In this document: positions 1 through 9,644 of the stretch, one piece after another | Position numbering within the stretch: position 1 is the stretch's first letter | Layout: every line of letters begins with the position of its first letter | Source: Cytophagales bacterium | GTDB taxonomy: Bacteria; Bacteroidota; Bacteroidia; Cytophagales; Cyclobacteriaceae | Direction: 5' to 3' | Length of the DNA: 64,000 nucleotides | Assembly: GCA_022360015.1 (NCBI GenBank) | Contig: JAKSDQ010000153.1 | Location: 124,001 to 188,000 of the forward strand | Position numbers and translations under genes: made by a program | The notes under the pieces: model-generated | Databases searched by the model: none | What the model was told of the DNA's origin: nothing | Seen by the model: only the letters and a program-made list of their open reading frames with translations

Positions 1-1200
1 AAAGTAGTCCTCTTCAAGATTCATGTAATCATCGTGGTTTACCGCTAATATTATTGCGTCATAGTCTTTATCCAGCCTTTTTTGGATGGTATATCCATAC
101 TCATACTTCACCTCGTCACTATCGGCAAATGGATCAGCCACATGTACCTTAACCATATATGATTTCAATTCATTATAGACATCTGCCACCTTGGAATTTC
201 TGATATCAGAAACGTTTTCCTTAAAAGTTGCCCCCAGGATCAACACTTTTGCCCTTTTCAGAGATTTGTCATTGGTAATGATATGTTGTACAACTTCCCT
301 GGCTATCAATTGCCCCATGTTGTCATTTATGTTCCTGCCCGACAAGATCATTTTGGCATGATAACCCAGTTCACTGGCCTTATGTGTCAGGTAATAAGGG
401 TCCACACCGATACAATGCCCACCTACCAGCCCCGGTGTAAATCTTAAAAAATTCCATTTGGTTGCTGCGGCTTCCAGCACCTCATAAGTATTGATACCGA
501 TTTTGTTGAAAATTATAGACAACTCATTCATCAGGGCTATGTTAACATCCCTTTGGGTGTTTTCAATAATTTTTGCGGCCTCGGCCACTTTGATGGAAGA
601 GGCCTTATGAATGCCTGCCGTTATGATAGAAGCGTAAACATCAGCAATCACTTTGGCCGAACCTTTATCACAACCGGAGACTACTTTCAGGATTTTGGTC
701 AGGGTATGCTCCTTATCGCCCGGATTTATTCTTTCGGGGGAATAACCAACCTTGAAGTCTTTGATGAATTTCAGCCCGGACTCTTCTTCCAGCACCGGAA
801 TACAGTCATCTTCGGTACATCCCGGATAGACCGTAGACTCAAACACCACGTAATCGCCTTTTTTCAACACTTTCCCGACCGTTTGGCAGGCAGACAAAAG
901 TGGCTTCAGATCCGGCCTTCTGTACTCGTCAATGGGCGTAGGCACAGCAACAACATAAAAACTGGCGGGCTCGATACCCTTTAGATTATCGGTAAATTTG
1001 ATATCACAGCCTTCAAAGTCTTCTTTCTCCAGTTCCTTGCTCGGGTCGATGTGATTATTCATCATTTCCACCCTTTTGGCATTGATATCAAATCCGATAA
1101 CGGAAAATTTTCTGGCAAATTCCAGCGCAATGGGTAAGCCTACATATCCCAATCCAACCACACAAATCTTTTTTTGTTTACTCAGCAGTTCCTTTAACAT
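1..1200 (-). CDS. Nucleotide-sugar dehydrogenase (UDP-HexNAc 6-dehydrogenase type), 3' end beyond window
   Basis: Open from the ATG at 1198-1200 to the window edge: 400 codons of a protein whose family is usually about 425 residues, so only the C-terminal tip is missing. It should oxidise C6 of a UDP-N-acetylhexosamine to the uronic acid with 2 NAD+, supplying a precursor for surface polysaccharide. The N-terminal Rossmann motif GLGYVG is at residues 16-21, and the active-site motif GGHCIGVDPYYL holds the catalytic Cys263. The sequence resembles the TviB/WbpO branch more than UDP-glucose dehydrogenase; the exact sugar cannot be told. It lies downstream of the Wzc-like gene on the same strand, separated by about 120 bp, which fits a polysaccharide locus continuing to the left. 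Confidence 0.9.
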   Translation of the reverse strand, partial: MLKELLSKQKKICVVGLGYVGLPIALEFARKFSVIGFDINAKRVEMMNNHIDPSKELEKEDFEGCDIKFTDNLKGIEPASFYVVAVPTPIDEYRRPDLKPLLSACQTVGKVLKKGDYVVFESTVYPGCTEDDCIPVLEEESGLKFIKDFKVGYSPERINPGDKEHTLTKILKVVSGCDKGSAKVIADVYASIITAGIHKASSIKVAEAAKIIENTQRDVNIALMNELSIIFNKIGINTYEVLEAAATKWNFLRFTPGLVGGHCIGVDPYYLTHKASELGYHAKMILSGRNINDNMGQLIAREVVQHIITNDKSLKRAKVLILGATFKENVSDIRNSKVADVYNELKSYMVKVHVADPFADSDEVKYEYGYTIQKRLDKDYDAIILAVNHDDYMNLEEDYF

Positions 1201-1321
1201 TTATTCAGGTTTTATTTATAATTATTCAAAAAATATTATTATTTCCACCCGCAAATTAGCCTACCTGTGTCTATTGTTCAATACTCAGCATCAGGAAAAG
1301 TTACATACAGAAAAAAAAGTA

Positions 1322-3637
1322 CTATTTACCCTTGTCCTGATAATAACCATAGCCGTAACCATAGTTGTTACTCTGGTCCTTGACATCGTTGAACAAAATA
1401 CTTACATTTTTCAATTTTCCGCTTTCATAGAGTTCCTGCACATTTTTAATAGCCTCCAGGGGGGTATGATTCTGGCGGACAAGGAAAATGGTATGATGGG
1501 CATAATTCATCAAAATAAAGGCGTCAGTCACTAAGCCCAGGGGAGCGGTGTCAATCAGAATATAGTCATAATCCTTCTTCAAATCATTAACAAGTTCCCC
1601 CATTTTATTATTCATTAAAAGTTCTGACGGATTAGGCGGTACGGGCCCACTGCTGATTATGTCAAGATAAGGTATCTCTGTTGACTGGATAATCTCTGAT
1701 TTAAAGGCCGACCCCGCTAAAAAGTTACTAAGTCCCACATCATTCTTAAGGCCAAAGTCACCAAATATTTTAGGTCTTCTAAGATCGGCACCCATCAGCA
1801 CCACCTTTTTGCTGGAAAATGCAAACACGGTGGCGAGGTTAATAGAAGAGAAAGTTTTTCCCTCACCACTCACACTGGAGGTAAGGACAAAGATCTTCTG
1901 ATCCACATCTGAAGTAAAAAAATTAAGGTTCGATCGCACCGAACGAAAGGATTCTGCGACAACCGATTTGGGGTTATTATGAACCACCAACATGCTTTTA
2001 CCCTTCACGTAACGCCATATTTGACCTAATATCGGAATATTTGTATTTCTTTCGATATCTTCTTTTTCAGCCACCTTGTTACTCAGGAAATCCTTACTCA
2101 CAATAAAGCCCAACGGTAAGGTTATGCCCAGAAAGAAGGCGATCAGGTAATTTCTCTTATCACTTTTCTCTGCTCCTCCAATCTGCATAGGTGGGTCGAT
2201 AACCTGGATATCTGTAGATGCCGAAGCCTTGGCTACTTCCGCTTCCGCCTTTTTTGTATTATAGAGAATGTAAAGATTTTCGCTAATAAGATTGAGCCTT
2301 TCAATGTTCACCAGGGACTGTTGAGCGCCGGGGGCCGCATAAATTTCCCTCCTTATACTATTTGCCCGGCTGTCCAGCCTGTTTTTATTTTGCCGGGTTG
2401 CAGCGACCAGGTTGTTTACACTTTCGGAAATACTTGTTTTTAGTCTTTCCACATTATCTCTTGCTCGCTTAATGTAAGGGTTGTTGGTGTTTTGGCCTGT
2501 GCCCTGTTCTGCCTGATCAATTCTTTCCTGCTCAGTAACCAAATCATCAATCAATTTTTTTAATCCCGAATCGTCAATACCTATAGCCGCTAATCCCGAC
2601 AAGTCGTCAAAATTATAGGAAGAATTGATGGTACTTAATAATTGGTTGTAGATAGCAAGCTTGTTTTCATACTGTTCACTTTGCAACTCAGCGTCATCGA
2701 GCCGGTTATATAATTGTACGGCACTTTGACTCAATTGCGCGGAACTTTGTTGCCTGATACTCACCTTTCTTGTTTCAATCAGGTTAAGGGAATCAGTAAT
2801 CCTCTTTAGTTCCCGGCTGATAAAGTTGATGGTTTTGGTAGCCTGCTCGTTTTTTCGTTTCAGTTCTTCATCGATATAGACATCAATCAATTTGGTAATA
2901 AAATCAATTTCCTTGCGTGGTATGGTACCAATCAATGCAAGGTCTATGGTAGAGCCGTCAGTACCTGGAATGACATTCAGTTTATTCGTGTATTCCATGG
3001 TAACATAATGTGGGTGCCACAGGGAAAAGGTGAATTCCTGATTAATAATGGAACTATAATCGTAATCTCTTTTTTTGATGGCCCTGAAAGTCAAGCCCCG
3101 GTAGTCGACTGTCTGGCCAAATTCATACAATGTGGAAGCATTACCCGGGTCATCTTTCGAAAAAAACTTGAAATGATCTTTGTCATTGACAATGAATTGA
3201 TAAGATTTGCCATAGTTTTTGACCTCCATGGCAGAGTCAATTTGCATGATGGCAGGTTCCCATCCGTAGGCTTGTTTGGGTCCTATCTCATCTTCAATGG
3301 TAAATGAATGGGTAAAATTTAATTCATTGATCGTTTTGTAGATAATCGGATAGGATTTCAATACGAAGGACTCTACACCTTCGGTAACCATATCACTGGA
3401 GATATCGGTTCCGTAGAGAAAGCTTGCTGCATTGGCACCGGTCCTGCTTTTGACCAGGATCTTTGATTCAACGCGGTAAACGGGCCTGGTATACTTGTTG
3501 GCAAAATAGGCGATAGCAAAAGCAATCAAAAGTACTCCCAGGAAAAAATACCAGTTTCTGATTGCCTTCATCAGGATCTTCCTGATATCGGAAAAGTTAT
3601 CCTTCTTATTATTCAAATTACTATTCACGACCTGCAC
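1322..3637 (-). CDS. Wzc-like polysaccharide co-polymerase / BY-family tyrosine kinase
   Basis: A 771-residue inner-membrane protein controlling chain length and export of an exopolysaccharide or capsule. Residues about 25-50 form the first membrane span, followed by a Wzz periplasmic domain, a long coiled-coil region rich in Glu/Arg/Asn, and a second span near residue 520. The cytoplasmic ATPase domain follows: Walker A SGEGKT with Lys594, a Walker A' reading MGADLRRP (the first Asp of the usual DxD is Gly), and Walker B ILIDTAP. The last 15 residues hold a tyrosine cluster (Tyr759, 761, 763, 765, 766), the usual autophosphorylation tail. The only start is GTG (3635-3637), with a second GTG three codons later. 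It pairs with the Wza-like lipoprotein immediately upstream. Confidence 0.92.
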   Translation of the reverse strand: MQVVNSNLNNKKDNFSDIRKILMKAIRNWYFFLGVLLIAFAIAYFANKYTRPVYRVESKILVKSRTGANAASFLYGTDISSDMVTEGVESFVLKSYPIIYKTINELNFTHSFTIEDEIGPKQAYGWEPAIMQIDSAMEVKNYGKSYQFIVNDKDHFKFFSKDDPGNASTLYEFGQTVDYRGLTFRAIKKRDYDYSSIINQEFTFSLWHPHYVTMEYTNKLNVIPGTDGSTIDLALIGTIPRKEIDFITKLIDVYIDEELKRKNEQATKTINFISRELKRITDSLNLIETRKVSIRQQSSAQLSQSAVQLYNRLDDAELQSEQYENKLAIYNQLLSTINSSYNFDDLSGLAAIGIDDSGLKKLIDDLVTEQERIDQAEQGTGQNTNNPYIKRARDNVERLKTSISESVNNLVAATRQNKNRLDSRANSIRREIYAAPGAQQSLVNIERLNLISENLYILYNTKKAEAEVAKASASTDIQVIDPPMQIGGAEKSDKRNYLIAFFLGITLPLGFIVSKDFLSNKVAEKEDIERNTNIPILGQIWRYVKGKSMLVVHNNPKSVVAESFRSVRSNLNFFTSDVDQKIFVLTSSVSGEGKTFSSINLATVFAFSSKKVVLMGADLRRPKIFGDFGLKNDVGLSNFLAGSAFKSEIIQSTEIPYLDIISSGPVPPNPSELLMNNKMGELVNDLKKDYDYILIDTAPLGLVTDAFILMNYAHHTIFLVRQNHTPLEAIKNVQELYESGKLKNVSILFNDVKDQSNNYGYGYGYYQDKGK

Positions 3638-3675
3638 GTTTAATTAATTACTAAATACTTTGTATCTTGAATAAT

Positions 3676-4440
3676 TTAGTTATCGTTTATCAGTCTGTCC
3701 ACTAATAAAGCAATACTGGCCACAGAAGCAAGAATACTCAAACTAACAGCTATGTTTTGCTGGCCAGTTCTGGCATTAACCGCTTTTACAGGATCAACGA
3801 TGATCTGATCATTCGGTTGTATGTAAAAATAAGGATTACTTAAAATATCCCGGTCCAGTACGTTTACATACAAGACCCGGGCTATATTATTTTCATACCT
3901 GACTATTTTGACATTTTTACGATCTGCAAAATCTGAAAAATCCCCGGCATTTGCCAGTGCCTCTAAAATATTTATCTTCCCGGTATAATTATTGAACGTA
4001 CCCGGAGCCCTCACTTCTCCCAATACCGTATATTGAAAACTCAATATCTTAATCACTACTTTGGGCGACTCCAACCCGCCCTGTTGCAGCAGATTGCTTA
4101 TCTTTTTTTGCGCTTCGCTAAGGGTTAATCCATTAATTTTGACATCACCTATTACCGGCAATTCGATATTACCCTGTTCGTCAATGATAAATCCGGATAG
4201 CAATGGATCACCTCCCCCCTCAAGCTGTGTTTGAGCCTGGGCAAACCAGTTAAACTCGGCTACCGTGGTTGTAAAAACCTTTATTTGCAAAATGTCTTCA
4301 GACTTTAATCTATATTCTACATATTTTGTTTGATAATCCAGTTCCACTAATCGATCGCCCTGCAGGTATTGACGCTCTTTGATTGGGACACAGGAGTCGG
4401 CACCTATTATAAAAAACAATAATAGTAATTTGATTCTCAT
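3676..4440 (-). CDS. Wza-like polysaccharide export lipoprotein
   Basis: Outer-membrane polysaccharide export protein, partner of the Wzc-like kinase 38 bp downstream. The reading frame opens at a TTG at 4494, but the ATG at 4440 is preferred: it begins directly with a lipoprotein signal (MRIKLLLLFFIIGADSC) whose lipobox Cys follows the hydrophobic stretch, and a -7 promoter element sits at 4499-4506, too close for the TTG start. A Poly_export domain (containing RLKSEDILQIKVF) is followed by SLBB-type repeats (KVVIKILSFQYTVLGEV, then APGTFNNYTGKINILEAL). A C-terminal hydrophobic segment (SILASVASIALLV) precedes the end. This domain order is the one common in Bacteroidota. Confidence 0.9.
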   Translation of the reverse strand: MRIKLLLLFFIIGADSCVPIKERQYLQGDRLVELDYQTKYVEYRLKSEDILQIKVFTTTVAEFNWFAQAQTQLEGGGDPLLSGFIIDEQGNIELPVIGDVKINGLTLSEAQKKISNLLQQGGLESPKVVIKILSFQYTVLGEVRAPGTFNNYTGKINILEALANAGDFSDFADRKNVKIVRYENNIARVLYVNVLDRDILSNPYFYIQPNDQIIVDPVKAVNARTGQQNIAVSLSILASVASIALLVDRLINDN

Positions 4441-4498
4441 ATTAAATATTAAGGGATTGTTAAAAATGTACAAATAAAAATTTCTTTTTTCCAAAAAG

Positions 4499-4506
4499 CA
4501 AATATA
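4499..4506 (-). promoter_or_regulatory. Candidate Bacteroidota -7 element for the Wza/Wzc genes
   Basis: On the minus strand the bases read TATATTTG, a perfect match to TAnnTTTG. No TTTG is seen at the -33 distance, so the promoter is incomplete by consensus. It would give a leader of about 50 nt before the ATG at 4440. Confidence 0.35.
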
Positions 4507-4570
4507 AAAACTTTAAGAACATGAACTAATAATAAGATTAAAAATTAACATTTTGCAAATTCCCTGATTA

Positions 4571-5404
4571 TTAACTATATGACTTCCCTATTTCCCATAC
4601 TTCCCGGATCATTTTCAGGAAATCCGGCATGTCTTTTAAGGGCACCATATTTGGCCCGTCGCTTAAAGCCTTTGAAGGTTCGGGATGGGTTTCAATGAAA
4701 AACCCGTCCACCCCGGCGGCGGCGGCCGCCCGGGCCAGATAGGGGGCAAACGCTCTTTGCCCTCCGGAAGCTCCACCGGCCCCTCCGGGTTGCTGAACAC
4801 TATGAGTCACATCAAAGATGACGGGCGAAAATTGTCTCATAACAGGCAATGACCTCATGTCCACTACCAGGTTGTGATAACCAAATGTCACTCCCCGCTC
4901 CGTCAGACATGCATTTTGGTTGCCCGTATAACGGATTTTCTCCAGGGCATATTGCATATCTTCAGGTGCCATGAATTGACCTCTTTTTATATTTATTGCT
5001 TTTCCTGATTTTCCTGCGGCAACCAGCAAATCGGTCTGTCTGCAGAGGAAAGCCGGAATCTGTAAAACATCTACCACTTCAGCCACAGCACTTACCTGAT
5101 GTGACTCATGTATATCTGTTACCAGCGGTACCCCTACCTGCTCTTTTACTGCCTGCAAAATCGACATGGCTTCATCAAAGCCCAGGCCCCGGAATGAGCC
5201 TGAAGAAGTGCGGTTGGCTTTATCAAAAGAGGCTTTAAATATATAGGAAATACCTAATTCATCCGTAACCTGCTTTACCTTCGTGGCGATTTCCAGGCAG
5301 ATTTCCTGATTTTCCACCGCACAGGGTCCGGCAAGCAGCACTAAATTATTACCACCTAACACCAGGTCTTCTGTAAGATGGATGGGAGCCAAGAATTTTT
5401 GCAT
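4571..5404 (-). CDS. kdsA: 3-deoxy-D-manno-octulosonate 8-phosphate synthase
   Basis: Condenses arabinose 5-phosphate with phosphoenolpyruvate to Kdo-8-phosphate, the committed step to the Kdo of lipopolysaccharide. The 277-residue length and motifs are typical: LAGPCAVEN near the start, KASFDKANRTS for substrate binding, IKRGQFM, and the C-terminal metal-site motifs VTHSVQQPG, FFIETHPEP and LSDGPNM. Cys28 in AGPC occupies the position that is Cys in metal-dependent enzymes (Aquifex type) and Asn in the metal-independent E. coli enzyme, so this is predicted to be the metal-dependent class. It lies upstream of wza with about 130 bp between, and diverges from the acylase gene across 297 bp that must hold both promoters. 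Confidence 0.96.
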   Translation of the reverse strand: MQKFLAPIHLTEDLVLGGNNLVLLAGPCAVENQEICLEIATKVKQVTDELGISYIFKASFDKANRTSSGSFRGLGFDEAMSILQAVKEQVGVPLVTDIHESHQVSAVAEVVDVLQIPAFLCRQTDLLVAAGKSGKAINIKRGQFMAPEDMQYALEKIRYTGNQNACLTERGVTFGYHNLVVDMRSLPVMRQFSPVIFDVTHSVQQPGGAGGASGGQRAFAPYLARAAAAAGVDGFFIETHPEPSKALSDGPNMVPLKDMPDFLKMIREVWEIGKSYS

Positions 5405-5701
5405 ATACTAACTTTCCTGTTTCAGTACTCAAACTTCCTAATCATTTTTATCAAATCAAAAACTCATTGGTTTATTTTTCTTCAATAGGGGCATTGACAG
5501 GAAGGTAACCCTTGGTGAGTTGGGGAGGTTTTTAACTATTTAATGTTTTGAATGCCGGTGAAATTACGTTGAAGTCGTAATATGACCTGGAGTCACACGA
5601 TGACCATGGTAATGCTTTTTGTTATTCGGTTTAAAATGATATATTACAGTATAGAAATATTTAATGAATAAACAATTACACCCAATACCATTTAAATCCG
5701 G

Positions 5702-8125
5702 ATGAAGCATCTGATCTCCACGTTATTGCTACTGGCCTTCACTTTATCTTTGGTGGTTGCTCTGAATATAAAGCTAGGGCCTGTACCTCCCCTGGGAAAA
5801 TTTTTCGATCCTTTTTCCGGATTCTGGCAAAATGCAGCAACCACAAACAGTTATCAGGATCATTTATTGGAAACAGGTGGGCTGGAAGCTGAAGTAAGGG
5901 TAATCTATGACAGCCTGATGATCCCCCATATTTTCGCCCGGAATGATCACGACCTCTTTTTTGCACAGGGTTTTGTCACTGCTAGTCACAGGCTATGGCA
6001 AATGGAGTTTCAGACGCATTTTGCGGCGGGAAGGTTATCTGAAATCTTTGGGAAAAATTCCCAGGTTTTAAGGTTAGACAGGTTGCATAGAAGAATAGGC
6101 CTTGAATACGGCGCCGATAATTCATTAGAGGTAGCGACAAGTCATCCTTTATCAAAGGCTGCGATCGAGGCTTACGCAGAAGGAGTGAATGCCTTTATCA
6201 ACGCTCTGGATACAAAGACACTGCCTATCGAGTACAAGCTTTTTAACTACCACCCTGAAAAATGGACCGCCAAAAAAACCTCCTTGTTATTAAAGTATAT
6301 GGCCAACAATCTGGCCGGCAGGGACTATGATCTGGAAAGCACTAACACGCTGAATATCATAGGAAAGGAAGCCTATGATTTTCTGTTTCCTGTTCGCGAC
6401 AGGGGTATCGACCCTGTTATACCGAAAGGTACACCCTGGAATTTCAGCCCTCTGAAGACAAAAGATGATTCCCTGTCCGTGCCGGAGGACATCACTTCCG
6501 CCATTATTGAAATGCCCAACCCGGATAACGGAAGCAATAATTGGGCGGTATCCGGTAAAAAGACTGCCAGCGGAAACCCTATACTGGCCGGTGACCCACA
6601 TTTAGGGTTAAATTTGCCGTCTATCTGGTTTGCCATTCAATTGCATAGCCCTGATATGAACGTAATGGGTGTAAGCCTGCCGGGTGCCATGGGGGTGATT
6701 ATTGGTTTCAATGACTCAATCGCATGGTCTCTGACCAACAGCCGGCGGGACGTGCGGGATTGGTACAAAATAAAATTCAGAACCCCCGAAAAAAATGAAT
6801 ACTTCCATGACGGACAATGGAAGCCTGCACGAAAAGTGATTGATACAGTCTTTATAAGAAATCAGCCATCTTTCATCGATACCGTAATATATACACATCA
6901 TGGACCGGTAGTTTATGACGAGCAATTTATGCCTGAGAATAAAAAACAAAATTATGCGTTAAGATGGGTGGCTCACGATGGCTCTAACGAAGCTTTAAGT
7001 TTTTATCTGTTAAACCGGGCAAAAAACTACAGGGAATTTAACGAAGCAATGGATCATTTTGCCTGCCCGGCTCAAAACTTTGCCTTTGCCTGTGCCAACG
7101 GCGATATTGCCATACGCGTACAGGGCAAATTTCCTTTGAAAAGAAAAGGACAAGGCCAGTTTTTGATGGATGGTACGCTGCCTCAAAACGATTGGCAGGA
7201 TTTTATTCCCCCAGAACATAATGCCCGTATACTCAATCCTCCAAGAGGATTTGTCAGTTCAGCCAATCAGTTTCCTGTCGACAGCACTTACCCCTATTTT
7301 GTGTATGATGGTAACTACGAACATTACCGTAACCGCCGGATTAATCAACGCCTTGAAGAGATGGACCACATAACACCCGCCGATATGCAGGCCTTGCAAA
7401 ACGACAACTTTAATATGAAAGCGTCTGAAAGCCTGCCCGTATTACTCAGCTATCTTAACAGGGAAAACCTTCCATCACCGGCGCAGGATCATCTGGAATC
7501 GCTGGATTCGTGGGATTTTTACAATGAACCGGAGTTAGTAGCACCGGCAGTGTTTAACTTATGGTGGTCGCAATTTTTTAAGACGTTTTGGGACGAATTC
7601 GATACCGACAGCCTGCTATTAAGAACGCCCAGTACGCCGCAAACCATTTATTTAATGCGCCATGACACCGTACAAAACTATGCCGATATTAAAGAAACAC
7701 CGGAGATAGAAAGCTTACAGGATGTTGTAACCCAAAGCTACCTGACAGCGGTTTCAGAACTTGAAGCATGGAAAGAAACGTCCAACAGGGAGTTAAACTG
7801 GGGGAATTATAAATATACTTCGGTGAACCACCTGGTTCCCCAACTGGCCGCTTTCAGTGAAAAAGGAATCATTACCGGAGGAGGCAAAAACATTGTCAAT
7901 GCCACGAGAGGAAGGCACGGCCCTTCGTGGAAGATGGTGACCGAGCTGGGTGATGAGGTCAAAGCCTGGGCCATATATCCGGGTGGGCAATCCGGCAACC
8001 CCGGAAGCCCCTATTACAGTAACTTTATCCCGGTTTGGGCCAAAGGGAGATACCACCGTTTGCTGTTTATGAAGCATGCCGACGAAAAAAACAATGCCTT
8101 ATTTTATACACAAACCTTACAATAA
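5702..8125 (+). CDS. Penicillin acylase family Ntn-hydrolase
   Basis: An 807-residue exported amidase precursor. It has an N-terminal signal segment (residues 3-20, very hydrophobic), then the alpha-chain with the family motifs IYDSLMIPHIFARND and FAQGFVTASHRLWQME. After a spacer comes the autocleavage site: NGSNNWAVS, with Ser278 the predicted N-terminal nucleophile of the beta chain. GDPHLGLNLPSIW follows, and the conserved Asn region lies near the C-terminus (GGQSGNPGSPYYS). Members hydrolyse amide bonds of beta-lactams, acyl-homoserine lactones or acyl-peptides; the substrate cannot be read from sequence. The protein is predicted periplasmic. A small membrane-protein gene follows 8 bp later and is probably co-transcribed. 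Confidence 0.93.
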   Translation: MKHLISTLLLLAFTLSLVVALNIKLGPVPPLGKFFDPFSGFWQNAATTNSYQDHLLETGGLEAEVRVIYDSLMIPHIFARNDHDLFFAQGFVTASHRLWQMEFQTHFAAGRLSEIFGKNSQVLRLDRLHRRIGLEYGADNSLEVATSHPLSKAAIEAYAEGVNAFINALDTKTLPIEYKLFNYHPEKWTAKKTSLLLKYMANNLAGRDYDLESTNTLNIIGKEAYDFLFPVRDRGIDPVIPKGTPWNFSPLKTKDDSLSVPEDITSAIIEMPNPDNGSNNWAVSGKKTASGNPILAGDPHLGLNLPSIWFAIQLHSPDMNVMGVSLPGAMGVIIGFNDSIAWSLTNSRRDVRDWYKIKFRTPEKNEYFHDGQWKPARKVIDTVFIRNQPSFIDTVIYTHHGPVVYDEQFMPENKKQNYALRWVAHDGSNEALSFYLLNRAKNYREFNEAMDHFACPAQNFAFACANGDIAIRVQGKFPLKRKGQGQFLMDGTLPQNDWQDFIPPEHNARILNPPRGFVSSANQFPVDSTYPYFVYDGNYEHYRNRRINQRLEEMDHITPADMQALQNDNFNMKASESLPVLLSYLNRENLPSPAQDHLESLDSWDFYNEPELVAPAVFNLWWSQFFKTFWDEFDTDSLLLRTPSTPQTIYLMRHDTVQNYADIKETPEIESLQDVVTQSYLTAVSELEAWKETSNRELNWGNYKYTSVNHLVPQLAAFSEKGIITGGGKNIVNATRGRHGPSWKMVTELGDEVKAWAIYPGGQSGNPGSPYYSNFIPVWAKGRYHRLLFMKHADEKNNALFYTQTLQ

Positions 8126-8133
8126 CACAACCC

Positions 8134-8481
8134 ATGAAGTTGAGCCTTAAAGTCATTTTGATTGCTGGCCTGTCGTTTTTTATGCAACAATTCTTGCCGT
8201 GGTGGGTAATAGCACCGGTGGCATTTTTGGTAGCTACATCTATCAAATCATCAGGGTTTTCAGATTTTATGGCTGGATTTCTGGGAGTAGGCCTGCTATG
8301 GATGGCAATGGCCTGGTGGATCGATTTGGAGACTGACAGCATATTGACGCAAAAAATCGCTGTCTTATTCAATGTCGGGAAAGCATATGTTATAATCCTG
8401 ATTACCGGACTAATCGGAGGTATCATTGGTGGCTTTGGAGCACTCAGCGGACATTTTTTAAGAAAAACCCTTAAACCATGA
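8134..8481 (+). CDS. Small integral membrane protein (unknown function)
   Basis: A 115-residue protein with about four hydrophobic segments (LKVILIAGLSFF, WWVIAPVAFLVATS, FMAGFLGVGLLWMAMAWW, YVIILITGLIGGIIGGFGA). The frame is open further upstream inside the acylase gene, but the ATG at 8134, 8 bp after the acylase stop, starts exactly at the first hydrophobic stretch and is the natural start. Its position suggests co-transcription with the acylase. I do not recognise a named family. Confidence 0.75.
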   Translation: MKLSLKVILIAGLSFFMQQFLPWWVIAPVAFLVATSIKSSGFSDFMAGFLGVGLLWMAMAWWIDLETDSILTQKIAVLFNVGKAYVIILITGLIGGIIGGFGALSGHFLRKTLKP

Positions 8482-8570
8482 ATCCGGACCTTGTCCAACA
8501 GCTTTCGGAAAAGAGCGGGGCCAAGACATCATTATGCGGTAATTTGATTGCAACAGCTCGTATAAGGTGA
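8478..8570 (+). CDS. Possible 30-residue ORF or remnant overlapping the preceding stop
   Basis: An ATG overlaps the preceding TGA in the ATGA arrangement typical of coupled genes and opens a 30-residue frame starting MNPDLVQQLSEKSGAK. This reads like the beginning of a cytosolic protein that stops early. It may be the truncated 5' end of a lost operon gene, or chance. No homology claim is made. Confidence 0.2.
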   Translation: MNPDLVQQLSEKSGAKTSLCGNLIATARIR

Positions 8571-8708
8571 CTTTACTGATAGATAGAAACACTACAGTGC
8601 AGATAGTTTAATAAATACCCTCTATAAAGTTGCTATAATCCTGTTAGGCAAACACAATAATTTGTACATTAGCATATTGTTTAAGCTATTTATAATTTAC
8701 AGATAGTT

Positions 8709-9071
8709 ATGAAGAAATATACACAGATAACACTTATCATCGCTGTCTTTTTTTTATTTTCATTTACACTGACATCTGACCAGTTGCTGCCTACTTCACT
8801 GAGAATAACCGTTTTAAATGAGCTGGGAAATACAGAAACCGAGGTGATGGTAACACTTTACGGTAATAATGAGGATTACAAAAAGGAAGAAAATGCTGTC
8901 ATGGAAGGCAAAATGACCGATAAAAGAGGCCGTGTAATCTTTAAGGGACTAGCGCCCAAGGTGTATTTTGTCAACGCGGAAAAAGGGGATAAAAACAATT
9001 ACGGAGCAGGCGTACAGACCGATACCCTGCAGGAAGGCCGTGTCAACAAGGTAAATATCATCATCGAATAA
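8709..9071 (+). CDS. Secreted small beta-sandwich-like protein (Cna-B/carboxypeptidase-regulatory-like)
   Basis: A 120-residue protein with a Lys-led signal peptide (residues 1-22, IALIIAVFF-type hydrophobic core) and a mature part of alternating beta-strands. The pattern SLRITVLNELGNTETEVMVTLYG, then TDKRGRVIFKGLAPKVYFV, matches the 'prealbumin-like' fold: a strand carrying a variable 'gene product' loop, followed by a G-x-V-x-F-x-G-L-x-P strand. Such single-domain proteins are common in Cytophagales and are probably surface or periplasmic; function unknown. It is separate from the acylase unit (about 230 bp gap) and lies 27 bp before the Nudix gene, so those two may share a transcript. Confidence 0.7.
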   Translation: MKKYTQITLIIAVFFLFSFTLTSDQLLPTSLRITVLNELGNTETEVMVTLYGNNEDYKKEENAVMEGKMTDKRGRVIFKGLAPKVYFVNAEKGDKNNYGAGVQTDTLQEGRVNKVNIIIE

Positions 9072-9098
9072 CCGGATCATCAAATTATTTCACCTGCT

Positions 9099-9644
9099 AT
9101 GGCTAGAAATGACCTGATTACAAGCCTTATAGCCTATCAAACCTCTTATCCGGAGGAAAAAAAATTTATTCATGACTTTTTAACCTTGTTAAATGATGAG
9201 CCTGATTGTTTTAAAAGAACCTCGAAAACCGGACACATAACCGGTTCGTCGTGGATCGTTAACCATTCAAAAGACAAAGCCCTGCTTACACACCATAAGC
9301 AACTAAACAGGTGGCTGCAGCCCGGCGGGCACGCAGATGGAGACCAGAATATTTTGAAGGTATCAGCAAGAGAGGCAAAAGAAGAGACGGGGCTATCGAG
9401 CCTGACGCTCGTAAACCAGCAGATTTTTGACATTGACATACACTTCATACCGGCGAATGCGAAGGAAGAGAGTCATTATCACTATGATATCAGGTACATT
9501 TTTAAAGCGGATGATAAGGAGCCCCTGGTTCTCAGTAATGAATCAAAACAGTTGAAATGGATACCATTTTCGGCCCTTTCAACCTATACGCGTCATAACC
9601 ATTCTATTCTCAGAATGGCTGAAAAAACACAGCAGATGCCATAA
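9099..9644 (+). CDS. Nudix hydrolase
   Basis: A 181-residue cytosolic pyrophosphohydrolase of the Nudix superfamily. The Nudix box runs from LQPGGHADGDQN to REAKEETGL at about residues 76-100. The second half (REAKEETGL) is intact and carries the metal-binding glutamates; the first conserved Glu of G-x5-E is Gln here (GHADGDQ). The substrate is unknown; this subgroup of long Nudix proteins with a WLQPGGHxDGD motif is widespread in Bacteroidota. It is preceded by the small secreted protein gene at a 27 bp gap. Confidence 0.88.
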   Translation: MARNDLITSLIAYQTSYPEEKKFIHDFLTLLNDEPDCFKRTSKTGHITGSSWIVNHSKDKALLTHHKQLNRWLQPGGHADGDQNILKVSAREAKEETGLSSLTLVNQQIFDIDIHFIPANAKEESHYHYDIRYIFKADDKEPLVLSNESKQLKWIPFSALSTYTRHNHSILRMAEKTQQMP

